Source of the DNA: Metabacillus bambusae
Lineage (GTDB): Bacteria > Bacillota > Bacilli > Bacillales > Bacillaceae
NCBI RefSeq assembly: GCF_017497975.1
Contig: NZ_JAGDEL010000019.1
Coordinates: 1 to 64,000 of the forward strand
DNA length: 64,000 nucleotides
Reading direction: 5' to 3'
Below the pieces are notes generated by a model. The model saw only the letters and a list, made by a program, of their open reading frames with translations, was not told the DNA's origin and ran no database searches. Position numbers and translations under genes: made by a program. This document shows positions 1 through 10,700 of the stretch, piece after piece. Positions within the stretch are counted from its first letter, which is position 1. The number at the start of each line of letters is the position of its first letter.

Positions 1-916
1 AATCAAATGTTTTCTGGATCCAATCAGTCACATCATTAGGGCCAAAAAATGCTGCAATCGTTGGTGGTGTAATGATGAATGACACCGCAAAGATAACAGG
101 AATAACGCCAGCAGGATTAACTTTCAACGGAAGATGAGTCGATTGCCCTCCAGCCATATTGTTATTCCCAGAACGCTTAGCGTATTGAATTGGTATCTTA
201 CGAAGTGCTTGTTGAATGAAGATAACTCCAACCACAACTGCTAATATTGCCAATAAAAGAATGACGACTGTTACGATTCTAATAAATAGTTGGTCACCCG
301 CATCTTCAAATTGTTGTGCATAGATTTGGTTAATTGTTGAGGGAATTCCTGCAACGATCCCAGCAAAGATGATAATGGAAATACCATTACCAACACCTTT
401 AGAAGTGATCTGTTCTCCTAACCACATTAAAAATGCTGTACCAGCAGTTAATACAATTGCAATTAATAAGTATGTTCCAATCCCAGGATTCTCAATAAGC
501 AATCCACCTGACTGAGTATTAAATCCGTAGGACATACCTAACGCCTGGATGAATCCTAATATGATCGTAAAGTATCGTGTAAATTGAGCGAGTTTACGAC
601 GCCCAACATCACCTTGTTTTGACCACTCAGTAAATTTTGGTACAACATCCATCTGTAAAAGTTGAATGATGATCGAAGCAGTGATATATGGCATAATCCC
701 CATCGCTAGGATAGAAAAATTATACAACGCACCGCCACCGAATGTGTTTAAGATTCCGAATACATTCAGCTCATCCTGTGCTTGAAGAACATCTGCATTA
801 ACATTTGGCACAGGAATGAACGTACCAATACGAAATACCACTAACATTAAAAGGGTGAATATGATCTTACTTCTAATATCACCTACGCGCATAAAATTGG
901 AGATTGTTTTAAACAT
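1..916 (-). CDS. secY: SecY preprotein translocase channel subunit, partial (C-terminus beyond left edge), probably a second copy
   Basis: The frame is open from an ATG at 916 to the window edge (about 305 codons of roughly 430 usual for SecY). The translation begins MFKTISNFMRVGDIRSKI and contains FGGGALYNFSILAMGI, MDVVPKFTEWSKQG, WLGEQIT and STHLPLKVNPAGVIP, all hallmarks of the Bacillus protein-conducting channel, with several membrane helices. The ribosome-binding site is the AGGTGA just before the ATG. In Bacillus the housekeeping secY sits in the spc ribosomal-protein operon after rplO and before adk; here it follows secE and lies beside sugar genes, so I infer an additional copy. The last bases before the ATG would read Glu-Val-Ile-stop in another frame, as I recall for the end of rplO, which may be a trace of its origin. 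Identity as SecY is very secure; the status as second copy is inference. Confidence 0.95.
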   Translation of the reverse strand, partial: MFKTISNFMRVGDIRSKIIFTLLMLVVFRIGTFIPVPNVNADVLQAQDELNVFGILNTFGGGALYNFSILAMGIMPYITASIIIQLLQMDVVPKFTEWSKQGDVGRRKLAQFTRYFTIILGFIQALGMSYGFNTQSGGLLIENPGIGTYLLIAIVLTAGTAFLMWLGEQITSKGVGNGISIIIFAGIVAGIPSTINQIYAQQFEDAGDQLFIRIVTVVILLLAILAVVVGVIFIQQALRKIPIQYAKRSGNNNMAGGQSTHLPLKVNPAGVIPVIFAVSFIITPPTIAAFFGPNDVTDWIQKTFD

Positions 917-1113
917 TAGATCACCTCAAGCTTTAGCTCTAGTAAATTCAATAACCTTTTCGCAGGGAATTTGTTAACTTTCCCTATCAGATCAATTTTG
1001 CTTTTTCCACTTAACTTTATAACTTAATCAGCAATTATTGTATTTGTTGATACAAAGACATAGACGTTAAGTAAAAAATTTGCTGATAATAGTAACACAT
1101 CTTAATTAGTTAT

Positions 1114-1338
1114 TTAAAAAAAACGAATAAGAAATGAAATACATAAGTCAATAATTGCAAAAAAAGCACTTGTTACTATTACAGTAGATAGAACTATAAT
1201 TGTATACCTTGATAATTCTTTTCTCTTTGGCCAACTAACCTTCTTCATTTCACGATTTATATCACCGAAAAAATTCACAATACCTTTTTTTCCTTCTACT
1301 ACATCTACTTTTAGAACATCCTTATAAATAAGAACCAC
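1114..1338 (-). CDS. secE: SecE preprotein translocase subunit
   Basis: A short single-membrane-span protein with the SecE signature EMKKVSWPKRKELSRYT followed by one hydrophobic helix. Its place 197 bp upstream of secY on the same strand suggests one transcription unit; the usual Bacillus secE lies with nusG instead. The longest frame uses a GTG at 1338 that overlaps the purine-rich stretch, so this start is doubtful. A GTG at 1278, giving about 54 residues beginning at VNFFGDINREMKK, would match the usual length of about 59 better and has a weak AAGG before it. A MITE-type repeat lies directly upstream. SecE clamps SecY and is essential for the channel, so the pair could form a complete second SecYE core with the shared SecG and SecA. 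Confidence 0.88.
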   Translation of the reverse strand: MVLIYKDVLKVDVVEGKKGIVNFFGDINREMKKVSWPKRKELSRYTIIVLSTVIVTSAFFAIIDLCISFLIRFF

Positions 1339-1371
1339 CCCCTAATTTTTTATTGATCGTTCTTTTTTATT

Positions 1372-1591
1372 GGCTCTTTTCTAAGAGATTGTTACTTTTA
1401 AAACAAAAACTGTTGAAGGTTGATTGGAGCAGAAGTGCGAGACTCCTGCGGGAGCAGCGGGACAGGTGAGACCCCGCAGGCGTTTACGCTGAGGAGGCTC
1501 ACCGCCCGCCCCGCGGAAAGCGAGCAACTCTCGCTGCAATCAACCACACCGCAATTCTTGGTAAATAGCAACAAAGTTTGCGAAAACAGCC
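1372..1591 (+). repeat. MITE-like dispersed repeat, copy A
   Basis: A 220-bp GC-rich element in AT-rich surroundings. It starts GGCTCTTTTC and ends AACAGCC; the ends form an imperfect inverted repeat, and GGTTGATTG near the left end is inverted as CAATCAACC near the right end. It is flanked by the 8-bp direct repeat TTTTTATT (1364-1371 and 1592-1599), as expected for a target-site duplication. Related copies lie at 34309, 52131 and 58071. It encodes no transposase. Similar GC-rich repeats are, from memory, common in Bacillaceae genomes. Confidence 0.85.
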
Positions 1592-1596
1592 TTTTT

Positions 1597-1634
1597 ATTA
1601 AATGATATATATACTATATTGTAAAGCGCTTTCA
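1597..1634 (-). promoter_or_regulatory. Probable secE-secY promoter with cre-like site
   Basis: On the minus strand TTTACA (1620-1625) and TTTAAT (1597-1602) are 17 bp apart, a plausible sigma-A promoter. A palindromic cre-like site (1620-1634, GAAAGCGCTTTAC on the minus strand) overlaps the -35 box, so CcpA could repress it. The -10 box overlaps the right target duplication of repeat copy A, so the transcript would start at the edge of the repeat and run through it into secE. Confidence 0.5.
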
Positions 1635-1757
1635 CGATTAAGGAAATAGAAATTTTTTTGAGAAAAGTATAATTTATTTCGCTCTCCCTACTAATGAGTA
1701 ATATTCTGTAATTATGTAAGGAATATAAACTATGGTCCAAAATCATATTACATATAA

Positions 1758-1796
1758 AAAACTAGCTTCTTGTTCTAAGACTTGGAAGCTAGTTTT
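1758..1796 (-). terminator. Hairpin terminator after the broken GH43 gene
   Basis: AAAACTAGCTTC pairs with GAAGCTAGTTTT around a 15-base loop, just beyond the stop codon of the minus-strand gene. T-rich sequence follows on both sides, so it may act in both directions. A related hairpin follows the next gene at 4723-4757. Confidence 0.75.
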
Positions 1797-1804
1797 TATC
1801 GTTT

Positions 1805-4606
1805 TTACTCTTTCATTTGTTTTAATAAATTTATCAATATTTTTGTATTTTCCTCTGAAATTGATTTTCCACTTTGAGCTTTTAATTGATTTTCATAAGC
1901 ATTTAATTGACCATTCATCGCCTGATTATTATCCTTTGCTGCTGATTCTTTCGCAGATTGAAGCTTTTTCACTAGTGATTCAGCGACTCCTTCTTTCGTG
2001 ACTAGAGCTTCCGTTAAACGACCTAAACTATCAAAGTCAACAGTCACTGTAAATTCGATTTCAGCTTTCGCAGTATTTCCAGCGTTATCTGTCGCTGTTG
2101 CCGTAATTTTATTTATTCGCAGTTCAAATTCATAGGCTGGTCCTTCAACATTTTCACATTCTTTTGAAGCAATCCCTGACAGCTCATCAATAATACTGCA
2201 AGTGATTTTAATAGACGAATCAACGGAATAAGTTTCTTTATAACCCGTAAACTCTATCACTGGTGCAGTTGTATCTAGAGTTATCTTCTGTTGATATGAC
2301 TCGCTGATATTTCCAGCATGGTCTTTAAATTCAACAAAGACTGTTTTCTCTCCATCACCAGCTGGCAACGTTAATTCTATTGAAGGTTTAAATTCTTCCC
2401 ATTCACTCCACTCTTTTGCATTAGTTGAATAGCGTACCTGACTAACTCCGCTTATATCATCCTTCGCTTCTAGAGATAGATTGGCAGTTGATTTATTCGT
2501 AAACTCTGCACCATTATTAATGGTAAACTGACCTTCTGGAGGTGTTTCGTCAGCCTCTTCGCCTGGCTCTTCTGGATCTTGATTGAATACGTGATTAACC
2601 TGATCATCTGTTAACGCTCGGTTATAAACACGAACATTATCAAAAGCACCTTTGAAATAAGGGTCGTTGTAAAATGCTTTGCCTAAATAAGCTTTTAGAT
2701 CAGCCCCCATTGTAGAAAGATTCGCCACTAACTGAGTTTCTTCTCCCACAAGTACACCATCTTTATAGAGCTTCATCGTACTATGATTACCGTCCGCATT
2801 TCTCTCAAGTACAATACCAATATTCGTCCAAGTGTTTTTTATTGGACTACTCAGTTGTTCTATTACTTTTTGTTCTTTTGACCATGATTTTACGGTTAAT
2901 GTTGAGTAAATTTCATTTGGTCTTGTTCGCAAAAATAAATACTTTTGTTCATTCTGCCCAACTCCGAAGGTAAAAAAGAATTGATTATCCATTTCAGACT
3001 TAATATCCATAAAAATAGATACATTATCTTTACCATCAAAATAACCCTGCGGGAATTCCAAATACGGACTTTCCGTACCTGCATTTCCTCCACCAAGATA
3101 CAATACCTTTCCTTTCTCTGCATCTTCTTTATAACTTGCACCATTATGAAGCTTACCATTATTTTGTACACTAGATGCACTTGTATTTTTTACTGTCGTT
3201 CCTTGTAAGTCTTCATCAAACGTATATTTTAAATCAGGAATGATTTTTTCACCAGTATCTGGTGAAACTGGTTTTACAAGAGCTTTGCCCCACTTTTCCA
3301 TCACTGCATCATACTCTTTTTGAGTAACAGGCAAAATGCTACCGTGTTTTGCCCCTGTTGGCATCCTAAACTCTGTATTTTCTAATCTTCTAAAATTACC
3401 TTTGTCTAAATCCTCAGCGCTTTCCGCAATTAATGGAAAGAAACCAGCACCTGAATTAGATCCTGCATAACCATCTAATAACAGAATCCATTTTTCTATT
3501 CCGTTCATCTTAAAGATTCCAGGACCCTCCACTCCGCCTTGGTCCCCTACTTTATTTTTAACTAATTCAAAATCACCAAGAACAGAATCACTTTTCTCTA
3601 AGAAGACACTTATATCCTGTTCATTTTTTGTAAAACGATAATAGCTTCCATTGTGTTCGATCATTGATGTATCAATGAATGTATTTGTTTCTGTTTTGGG
3701 TACATAGATTTCAGGCTTTGTAAATGTCCAGAAATCACGAGTTTTTGCATAATATATATTGTGTCCATCAACATTTGATGCCCAATATACAACATATTCG
3801 CCAGTTGTTGGATCGTAAATAGTCTCTGGTGCCCATGCATTTCCTGCATCCTCAGGAGCAATTTCAATCATTCTTTGGTCAGACCAATTTATTAAGTCAT
3901 CTGATTCCCAAACCATAATCGATTTACTTCCGTTATTTGCATATTGCGGCCAATTCCCGGCATTTGCATCTAAATCTGTTGCAATCAGATAAAATTTGTC
4001 ACCTTCTGGTTATCTGACAACATAGGAATCACGCAGACCTTTCGTTCCTAAAGTAGATTCTAATATTGGTTCATTGTTATTCATATCATCCCAGAAAAGT
4101 CCATTTTTACTTGAAGCAAGATGAATTTGTTGGCTTTCCCCATCCCCATATAAGTTAGCACGGAAATAAGTATAAATATAACCTTTAAAGTCATCTAATT
4201 GAATTGCTTTTTTTACGACTGTATCGAATACCTTTTCACTAACTTCTCCATTAAATTGAAAGACTGCCGTTAATTTTACGTTTTGATCTGTAGATTGCCG
4301 TTTAACAACACCAGCAGGTATTTCTCTACTTTCTCCTGTTTCTTTATCAGAAATGACAGATGGATTCGAAGATTCCCAGGTGATATTTATCTTATTTCCA
4401 TTTACATTTATTTCGTTTGGTAATGTAATATTTCCACGTATATTCTTTTCATTTGGAATAACTAATTTTGATTTCCCTTCTATTAAAATTGGATTTTCAC
4501 CTTCCGCTTTTACAAGTAAACTACCACCAATAACATGATACAGGTTACTGAATACAAAATTAAAAACCAAAAAAATTATAAGTGTTCGTTTTACCATTTT
4601 CTTCAT
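1805..4606 (-). pseudogene. Secreted GH43-type glycosidase with FIMAH-type tail, interrupted by one nonsense codon
   Basis: Two open frames, 4606-4010 and 4009-1805, lie in the same frame and are separated only by a TAA at 4012-4010 (codon 199). In the sister proteins this position reads R-S-P-E-G-D-K-F-Y; here it is R-stop-P-E-G-D-K-F-Y, consistent with a single TCA-to-TAA change. Order of parts: signal peptide (about 1-35), atrophied Ig-like domain (45-140), GH43 five-bladed propeller (143-435; RDS in place of the usual RDP, IDTS, WAPE, VEGP), LamG-like domain (457-672), two Ig-like domains, the second with a Cys pair, and a FIMAH-type helical domain (857-932). No frameshift is present. The start has a GGAAGG site close before ATG 4606; ATG 4597 is an alternative. 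The product is probably inactive, or a minor read-through or re-initiated product; a sequencing error is the other possibility. Confidence 0.85.
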
Positions 4607-4640
4607 TACCTTCCTTCATTTGTTGATAATAGTTTAACAT

Positions 4641-4654
4641 TTAAAACGCTTTCA
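4641..4654 (-). promoter_or_regulatory. cre-like site upstream of the broken GH43 gene
   Basis: The minus strand reads TGAAAGCGTTTTAA, one mismatch from the Bacillus cre consensus, 35 bp before the start codon. It suggests glucose repression through CcpA and an own promoter for this gene. Confidence 0.6.
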
Positions 4655-4722
4655 TACTTAAAATCTTTAGAGCTGATTTTCCACTATTTGAATAAACTAG
4701 TTATAAAATTTTCCAATGAAAA

Positions 4723-4757
4723 AACTAGCTTTCTAGTCTAAGACTTGAAAACTAGTT
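4723..4757 (-). terminator. Hairpin terminator after the 2126-residue GH43 gene
   Basis: AACTAG pairs with CTAGTT, with further pairing of TTC/GAA and AGTCT/AGACT inside; on the minus strand it is followed by a T run. Its sequence resembles the hairpin at 1758-1796, as if copied together with the gene tail. Confidence 0.7.
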
Positions 4758-4790
4758 CTTCTATTTAAACGATACCTTCAAAGTATTATT

Positions 4791-7700
4791 CTAATTCATT
4801 TGTTTTACTAAATTTATCAATATTTTTGTATTTTCTTCTGGGATTGATTTTCCACTTTGAGCTTTTAATTGATTTTCATAAGCATTTAATTGACCATTCA
4901 TTGCCTGATTATTATCCTTTGCTGCTGATTCTTTCGCAGATTGAAGCTTTTTCACTAGTGATTCAGCGACTCCTTCTTTCGTGACTAGAGCTTCCGTTAA
5001 ACGACCTAAACTATCAAAGTCAACAGTCACTGTAAATTCGATTTCAGCTTTCGCAGTATTTCCAGCGTTATCTGTCGCTGTTGCCGTAATTTTATTTATT
5101 CCCAGTTCAAATTCATAGGCTGGTCCTTCAACATTTTCGCATTCTTTTGAAGCAATCCCTGACAGCTCATCAATAATACTGCAAGTGATTTTAATAGACG
5201 AATCAACGGAATAAGTTTCTTTATAACCCGTAAACTCTATCACTGGTGCAGTTGTATCTAGAGTTATCTTCTGTTGATATGACTCGCTGATATTTCCAGC
5301 ATGGTCTTTAAATTCAACAAAGACTGTTTTCTCTCCATCACCAGCTGGCAATGTTAATTCTTTTGATGATTTAAATTCTTCCCATTCACTAAACTCTTTT
5401 CCATCAGTTGAATAACGAACTTGATGAACACCGCTTAAATCATCCTTGGCTTCTAGAGTTAAAGTGACAGTTGAATCATTTGTATACTTCTCACCATCAT
5501 TAATAATAAATTGTCCTTCAGGTGGTGTAGGATCTTGTTGTTTCTCTACTGTGACGACACTAACTGCCATTAAACCGCCATCAACTGTTGTTGCACTGAT
5601 TTTCGCGATCCCTTCCTTCAGGGCAGTTACTTTTCCGTTTTCGTCAACAGTAGCAACCTCTTCATTATTACTAGACCAAACAACAGCTTTATTGACTGCG
5701 TCATTAGGTGCAACTGTTGCAATTAGCTTTCCTGTCTGACCCTCTGACAACTTCAATGTTTCTTGATCAAGTGTTACACTTGTTGGAAATTGTTCGGCGC
5801 TTGGGACTTTAACTGCTGGAACATTTGCAAGTATTGCCTCATGCTCAGCTTTTGTAACAGGGATTACTGTTCCATGACGCGGACGTGCTGGTAAGTCATA
5901 GTCTTCAGACATTTTCCATTCACCTGACTGCAAATCGGTTGTTTCAAAAGGAACATATCCTCTACCGCCAAATTCATCAATGAACATATACCATTTTTCT
6001 TCTGTATTCGATTTGAAGATTGTAGGCCCTTCCCCAGCACCAATTGAGCCTTTGCCAATTCCTTCTTTAATAAGATCGAAGTTAGGGTCAAGTACGGAAT
6101 CTCCTACCTCTTGGAAAATAAATTTACCGTTTGGTGAGGATGTTGTATTGTTTCTTTCATCCTTTGATAATCGATAAACTTTATCGTCATGTTCAATCAT
6201 CGTTGTATCAATAACTGAGTATCCACGATCAATATATACTTCAGGTTCTGTAAATGTATAGAAATCTCTTGTTTTACTGTACATCATTTTGTTATAAGTT
6301 GATCCACTATGTTCTTCATTGTCGTATAGCTTTGAAGCCCAGAAAACAACATATTCTCCTGTTGAGTCATCGTAAAAGATTTCAGGTGCCCAAGTATTTC
6401 CTGCCTCTTTTGGTGCTACATCGACCATTCTTTGCTCAGACCAATTAATCAAATCAGTGGATTCCCAAACCATGATCGATCTACTTCCTGATCTTTGTGC
6501 TCGATCCCAATTCCAATCGCCATTGATTTTTAAATCTGTTGCAATTAAATAGAATTTATCTCCTTCAGGAGAGCGAATGATAAACGGATCTCTCAGTCCT
6601 TTTTCACCTAAATCAGAAGTGATTGCTGGTTCTCCATTGTTTAACTCATTCCATTTAAGTGGATTGTTCCCTTCACTTAAGGAGAAATAAATTTGCTCAC
6701 CATTCGTGTAGCCTTCGCCTGTAAAGTAACTGAAAACGTAACCTTCATACTTTTCTTTTTTCGGCATTTCTTTGACATTTGCTAAAAATGCCTTTGTAAT
6801 CGTTTCGTTATTTAATTTGATCGTTGCTGTTAACTTAACTTTAGTATTTCCTTCACCATGTTCAGGGCGTTTTACCTCTCCAGTTGCTGTAATGATCTTT
6901 GAATCACTTGATTTCCATGTAATCGTTGACCCGTTTTCTCCAGATGTCGGTAATGTTAGATTTCCGCGAACATCATGAATGTTATATACCTTTAATGCTT
7001 CTGCATCTGTTCTGACTGCGACAGAATCATGCGGTTTCTTTACTACAGTTACTGTAAATTCTTTTGTTGCCTCGTTGTTTCCGTCTGAAATAGTTGCTGT
7101 AATGGTTACTGTTTGATTTCCTTCTTCAAAGGACGGTCTAGTAACCTTCCCTTCATTTGTGATGATATCTTGATTTTGTGATTCCCATGTGATGGTTGTT
7201 CCATTTGCTCCCGTCTTAGGGAATGATAAATCTGTTGTGATTTCATCTTTCGTTTCGTTCTTATTAATAATAGTTGAGTAGTCTAATTGTTTGAACGCAT
7301 TTTGAAGTAATAAACCATTCATTTTAGCAATTTTTGTATCTGCTGCTTCTTTCAATTTACTCACCTCTGATGCCGATAAGGCTCCATCATATACTTCAAA
7401 ATCAGAAATCATTCCGCCAAAGTATGGATCACTAGAATAGAATGATCGTCCGATAAATCCGCTTAATCCATTACTATTGTTTATCTGTGCTAATGTATAA
7501 CCATTTGTAGATCCAGTTGCAACTTCAACACCATCAATATACAATTTCAATGTTTTATCTTCACCAGACATAACGGCTGTAACCAATTTCCACTCATTTG
7601 ACTTTAAGGCACCAGTTGTTGCATTTGCCCCAGCCTCATTTTGCCAGCTTGTGATTCCAAGACCTACACGTGCAGATCGGTCACCTGAATTACGTTTTGG

Positions 7701-10700
7701 AGTCGTAAATAAATATTTATTGCTATCCTGACCTAAAGCAAATATCCATTCAGCCTCATTTTTGCCTTCCCAATTCACTAATGAAGAAACGGTCACACTC
7801 TCTAACCCGTTTAGTACACCTTGAGGCATCTCAATATACGAGCTTGTGGAACCGCCTTTAAAGCCGATAACTCCTGTCTCATCCCCTTTAATCAGTTCAG
7901 CGTTCTGAGGATTGATAAGCTTCCCTTCAAAATTACCTGTACCATCTACTACTTTTGTACCTTCAATATTGTTCATATCATAATCAAGAATTAACTCAGC
8001 TTTTTCCGGCTTCTCAACTGGAGTTTCCGTAACCTCTTCATCTGCTAAACTAGCAACTTCTTCGGCATTAAGAGCACGGTTATAAATTCTAAAGTCATCA
8101 AATTTCCCGTTAAAAAGACTGTGATTTTCATTGCTAGACTTACCTAAATAGTTCATCGTTGTTTCTATAAGCATTCTTGGCTCTACATTATAAGTTGAGC
8201 TCCTTGAGACTTCTTTTCCATCTACATATAATACTGCGTCAAATCCATCAACCGTCATTGCTACATGATGCCAATTTGCAGTAGTAAGCATTGGAGCTCT
8301 CACAGCATATTTATAGGTACTTCCTAAAAGAGAATTTTGATTTGCAAACTTTTCGGTGAATGGTGTAACAATGGCAAATTCTAAGTTACCTGCATCACCC
8401 TGTGTGCTTAAATACATTGTATTACGGTTTGCAACTCTTCCAGTATTAGATGAAAAATCAAAAATTCGTTGGTTTGCTTGATCTCCCTGTACTTTAACCC
8501 ACGTAGACATTGTCATACTTTCTAGGTTAAGGTCTTTAATTGTATTTTTCGGTAACTCAACATATCCTGAACTTCCATCTAATTCTACTGCTCCTGTTGA
8601 TTGACCAACTGTGTCAGTTGAATCAATCTTAGATCCACCTACTAATTTTGCATCAAAACCATTATTTGAAACATCTTTTACAGTTGTTCCATCAATATCT
8701 TCCTTGTCAAATGTATAATGAACAACTGGTTCTTTAGATTGCTCTGGTGCAGGCATGCCATATTTGTCTTGAAGGGCATTATATTCCGCACGGGTGATTG
8801 GAATAACCGTACCATGTCGTGGTCCTGGTGGCAGCGCATATTCAGATTCTAGAAATAAATTGTTGACAAATTGTGATCCATCTTCCAGATCTGTAGACCA
8901 ACGAACATGATATGGCCAAGAATCTAAGAACATATACCATTTATCATCATGGATGTCTTTAAATATTGTTTGACCCTCATTGTTTCCTTGATGACCGATA
9001 AGTCCTCTGTTTCCATCTTTTGTACCTGAAATCAGATCATATTGAAACCCATTTTCCTTGATTCCATCTTTATCTTGGAAGATATCTGTTGCTTTTTCGT
9101 AATACACTCTGTAATTCACTTCCGATTTAGTAAATCGATAAAGAGTGTTGTTATTTTGGACGATGCTTGTATCAATTGTAGGGAAGCCTTCATCAATAAA
9201 CACTTTTGGCTCAGAGAACGAATGGAAATCCCTAGTTGTTGCGTAATACATCACATTGTACTGTCCTGCTGGTCTTCCATTTGGGAAATCACCATATGTT
9301 TCTTCATTTTTCATTGAAGAAGCCCAGAATACAACGTATTCGCCAGTTTTTTCGTTATAAATAGCTTCAGGTGCCCAAGTATTGCCACCAGTTTTAGGAG
9401 CAACTTCTACCATTCGCTGTTCGCTCCAATTTACAAAATCATCAGATTCCCAGATCATAAGGGAATGACTTCCAGTGATTTGCGCCTGGTCAAAGTTGGT
9501 GCTCTCGCCCATTTTTAAGTCAGTTGCCAACATATAAAATTTATCCCCTTCAGGAGATCGAATGATAAATGGGTCTCTAAGCCCCTTTTCACCCATATTT
9601 GATTGAATAACGGATTGACCATTATTTAATGCTCGCCATTTTAATGGATCTTCTGCAGTAGCGAAGGAAATTTCCTCTCCACCTTCATATTCACCAGTGA
9701 AATAGGAGAAGAAGTAAGCATCATAAGTCAATTTGCCAGGATCTTTTATTACGTTAAGATTGAATTCTTTTTTCGTTTCAGCTTCTCCATTAGAAATTGT
9801 TGCTGTTAATGTAACCTTTGTATCTACTTCAGGTCTTGTTACCATGCCAAGTTGATGCGCATTATCAGTTGCTTCTGCAGATCCTTTAACAATTAATGGA
9901 TTGGAAGATTCCCATGTAATGGAACTCCCATGTTCACCTTTTACTGGTAAACTTAAGTTTCCTTTTACTTGATTTACGTTTTGTAAAGTTAAGTTTGAAG
10001 CATCCAGCTGTACTATTTGTTCATCCGCATACTCTTTTAAAACGGTTACAATAAATGGTTTCTTTGTTGCAAGTCCTTCATAAGAAATAGTAGCTGTTAA
10101 TTCAACTTCTACATCCGATTCTGTTTTATCAGGACGAGTAACTGTTCCGTCATTTGCAACGACTTCAGTGTTACTTGAACTCCAAGTAATATCTACTCCA
10201 TGCTTGCCCTTTGTAGGAAGTGCGAGATTATTCGTTATTTTATCAGTGCTTTCATCACTGCTATCTAAATATTCAGCAATATCAAGAGATTCTGAGGCTT
10301 CATTTATAACAAGCTGATTGATTTTGGCAATTTTACTAGATGTTTCTGTATATAAATCAGTCACCTGTTCATCTGATAATGCACCATTATATACTCGGAA
10401 ATCACCGATCATCCCTTTAAAATATGGATCATTTTTAAAGATTGATTTTCCAAGAAAACCAGAAAAGTCTGCTGATGGATCAATAATCTCCGATAACTTT
10501 TTCCCACCGGCTGATCCTGTTGCTACCTTATTCCCATTTACATATAATGTCAAAGCATTCGCTTTTTCTGAGAAAACAACAGTTGCAACTTCCCATTTTC
10601 CAGCTCTCATTGTCGATGTCCCTTTGACTAGTGATTCATTTCTCCATCCAGCTTTGGAAATCCCTGTTGCTGCTACATTTCCTGAACCATGTCGGGGTGT

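Noticed and set aside
1-1338. Left edge as part of the ribosomal spc operon
   Set aside because: secY is preceded by secE and a non-coding gap, not by rplO, and no ribosomal protein gene is present upstream.
1420-1605. Small reading frame of 61 codons, and similar ones at 34251-34574, 52178-52372 and 58117-58353
   Set aside because: They lie across the four MITE-like copies; the frame is open only because the repeat core is GC-rich, and there is no proper ribosome-binding site.
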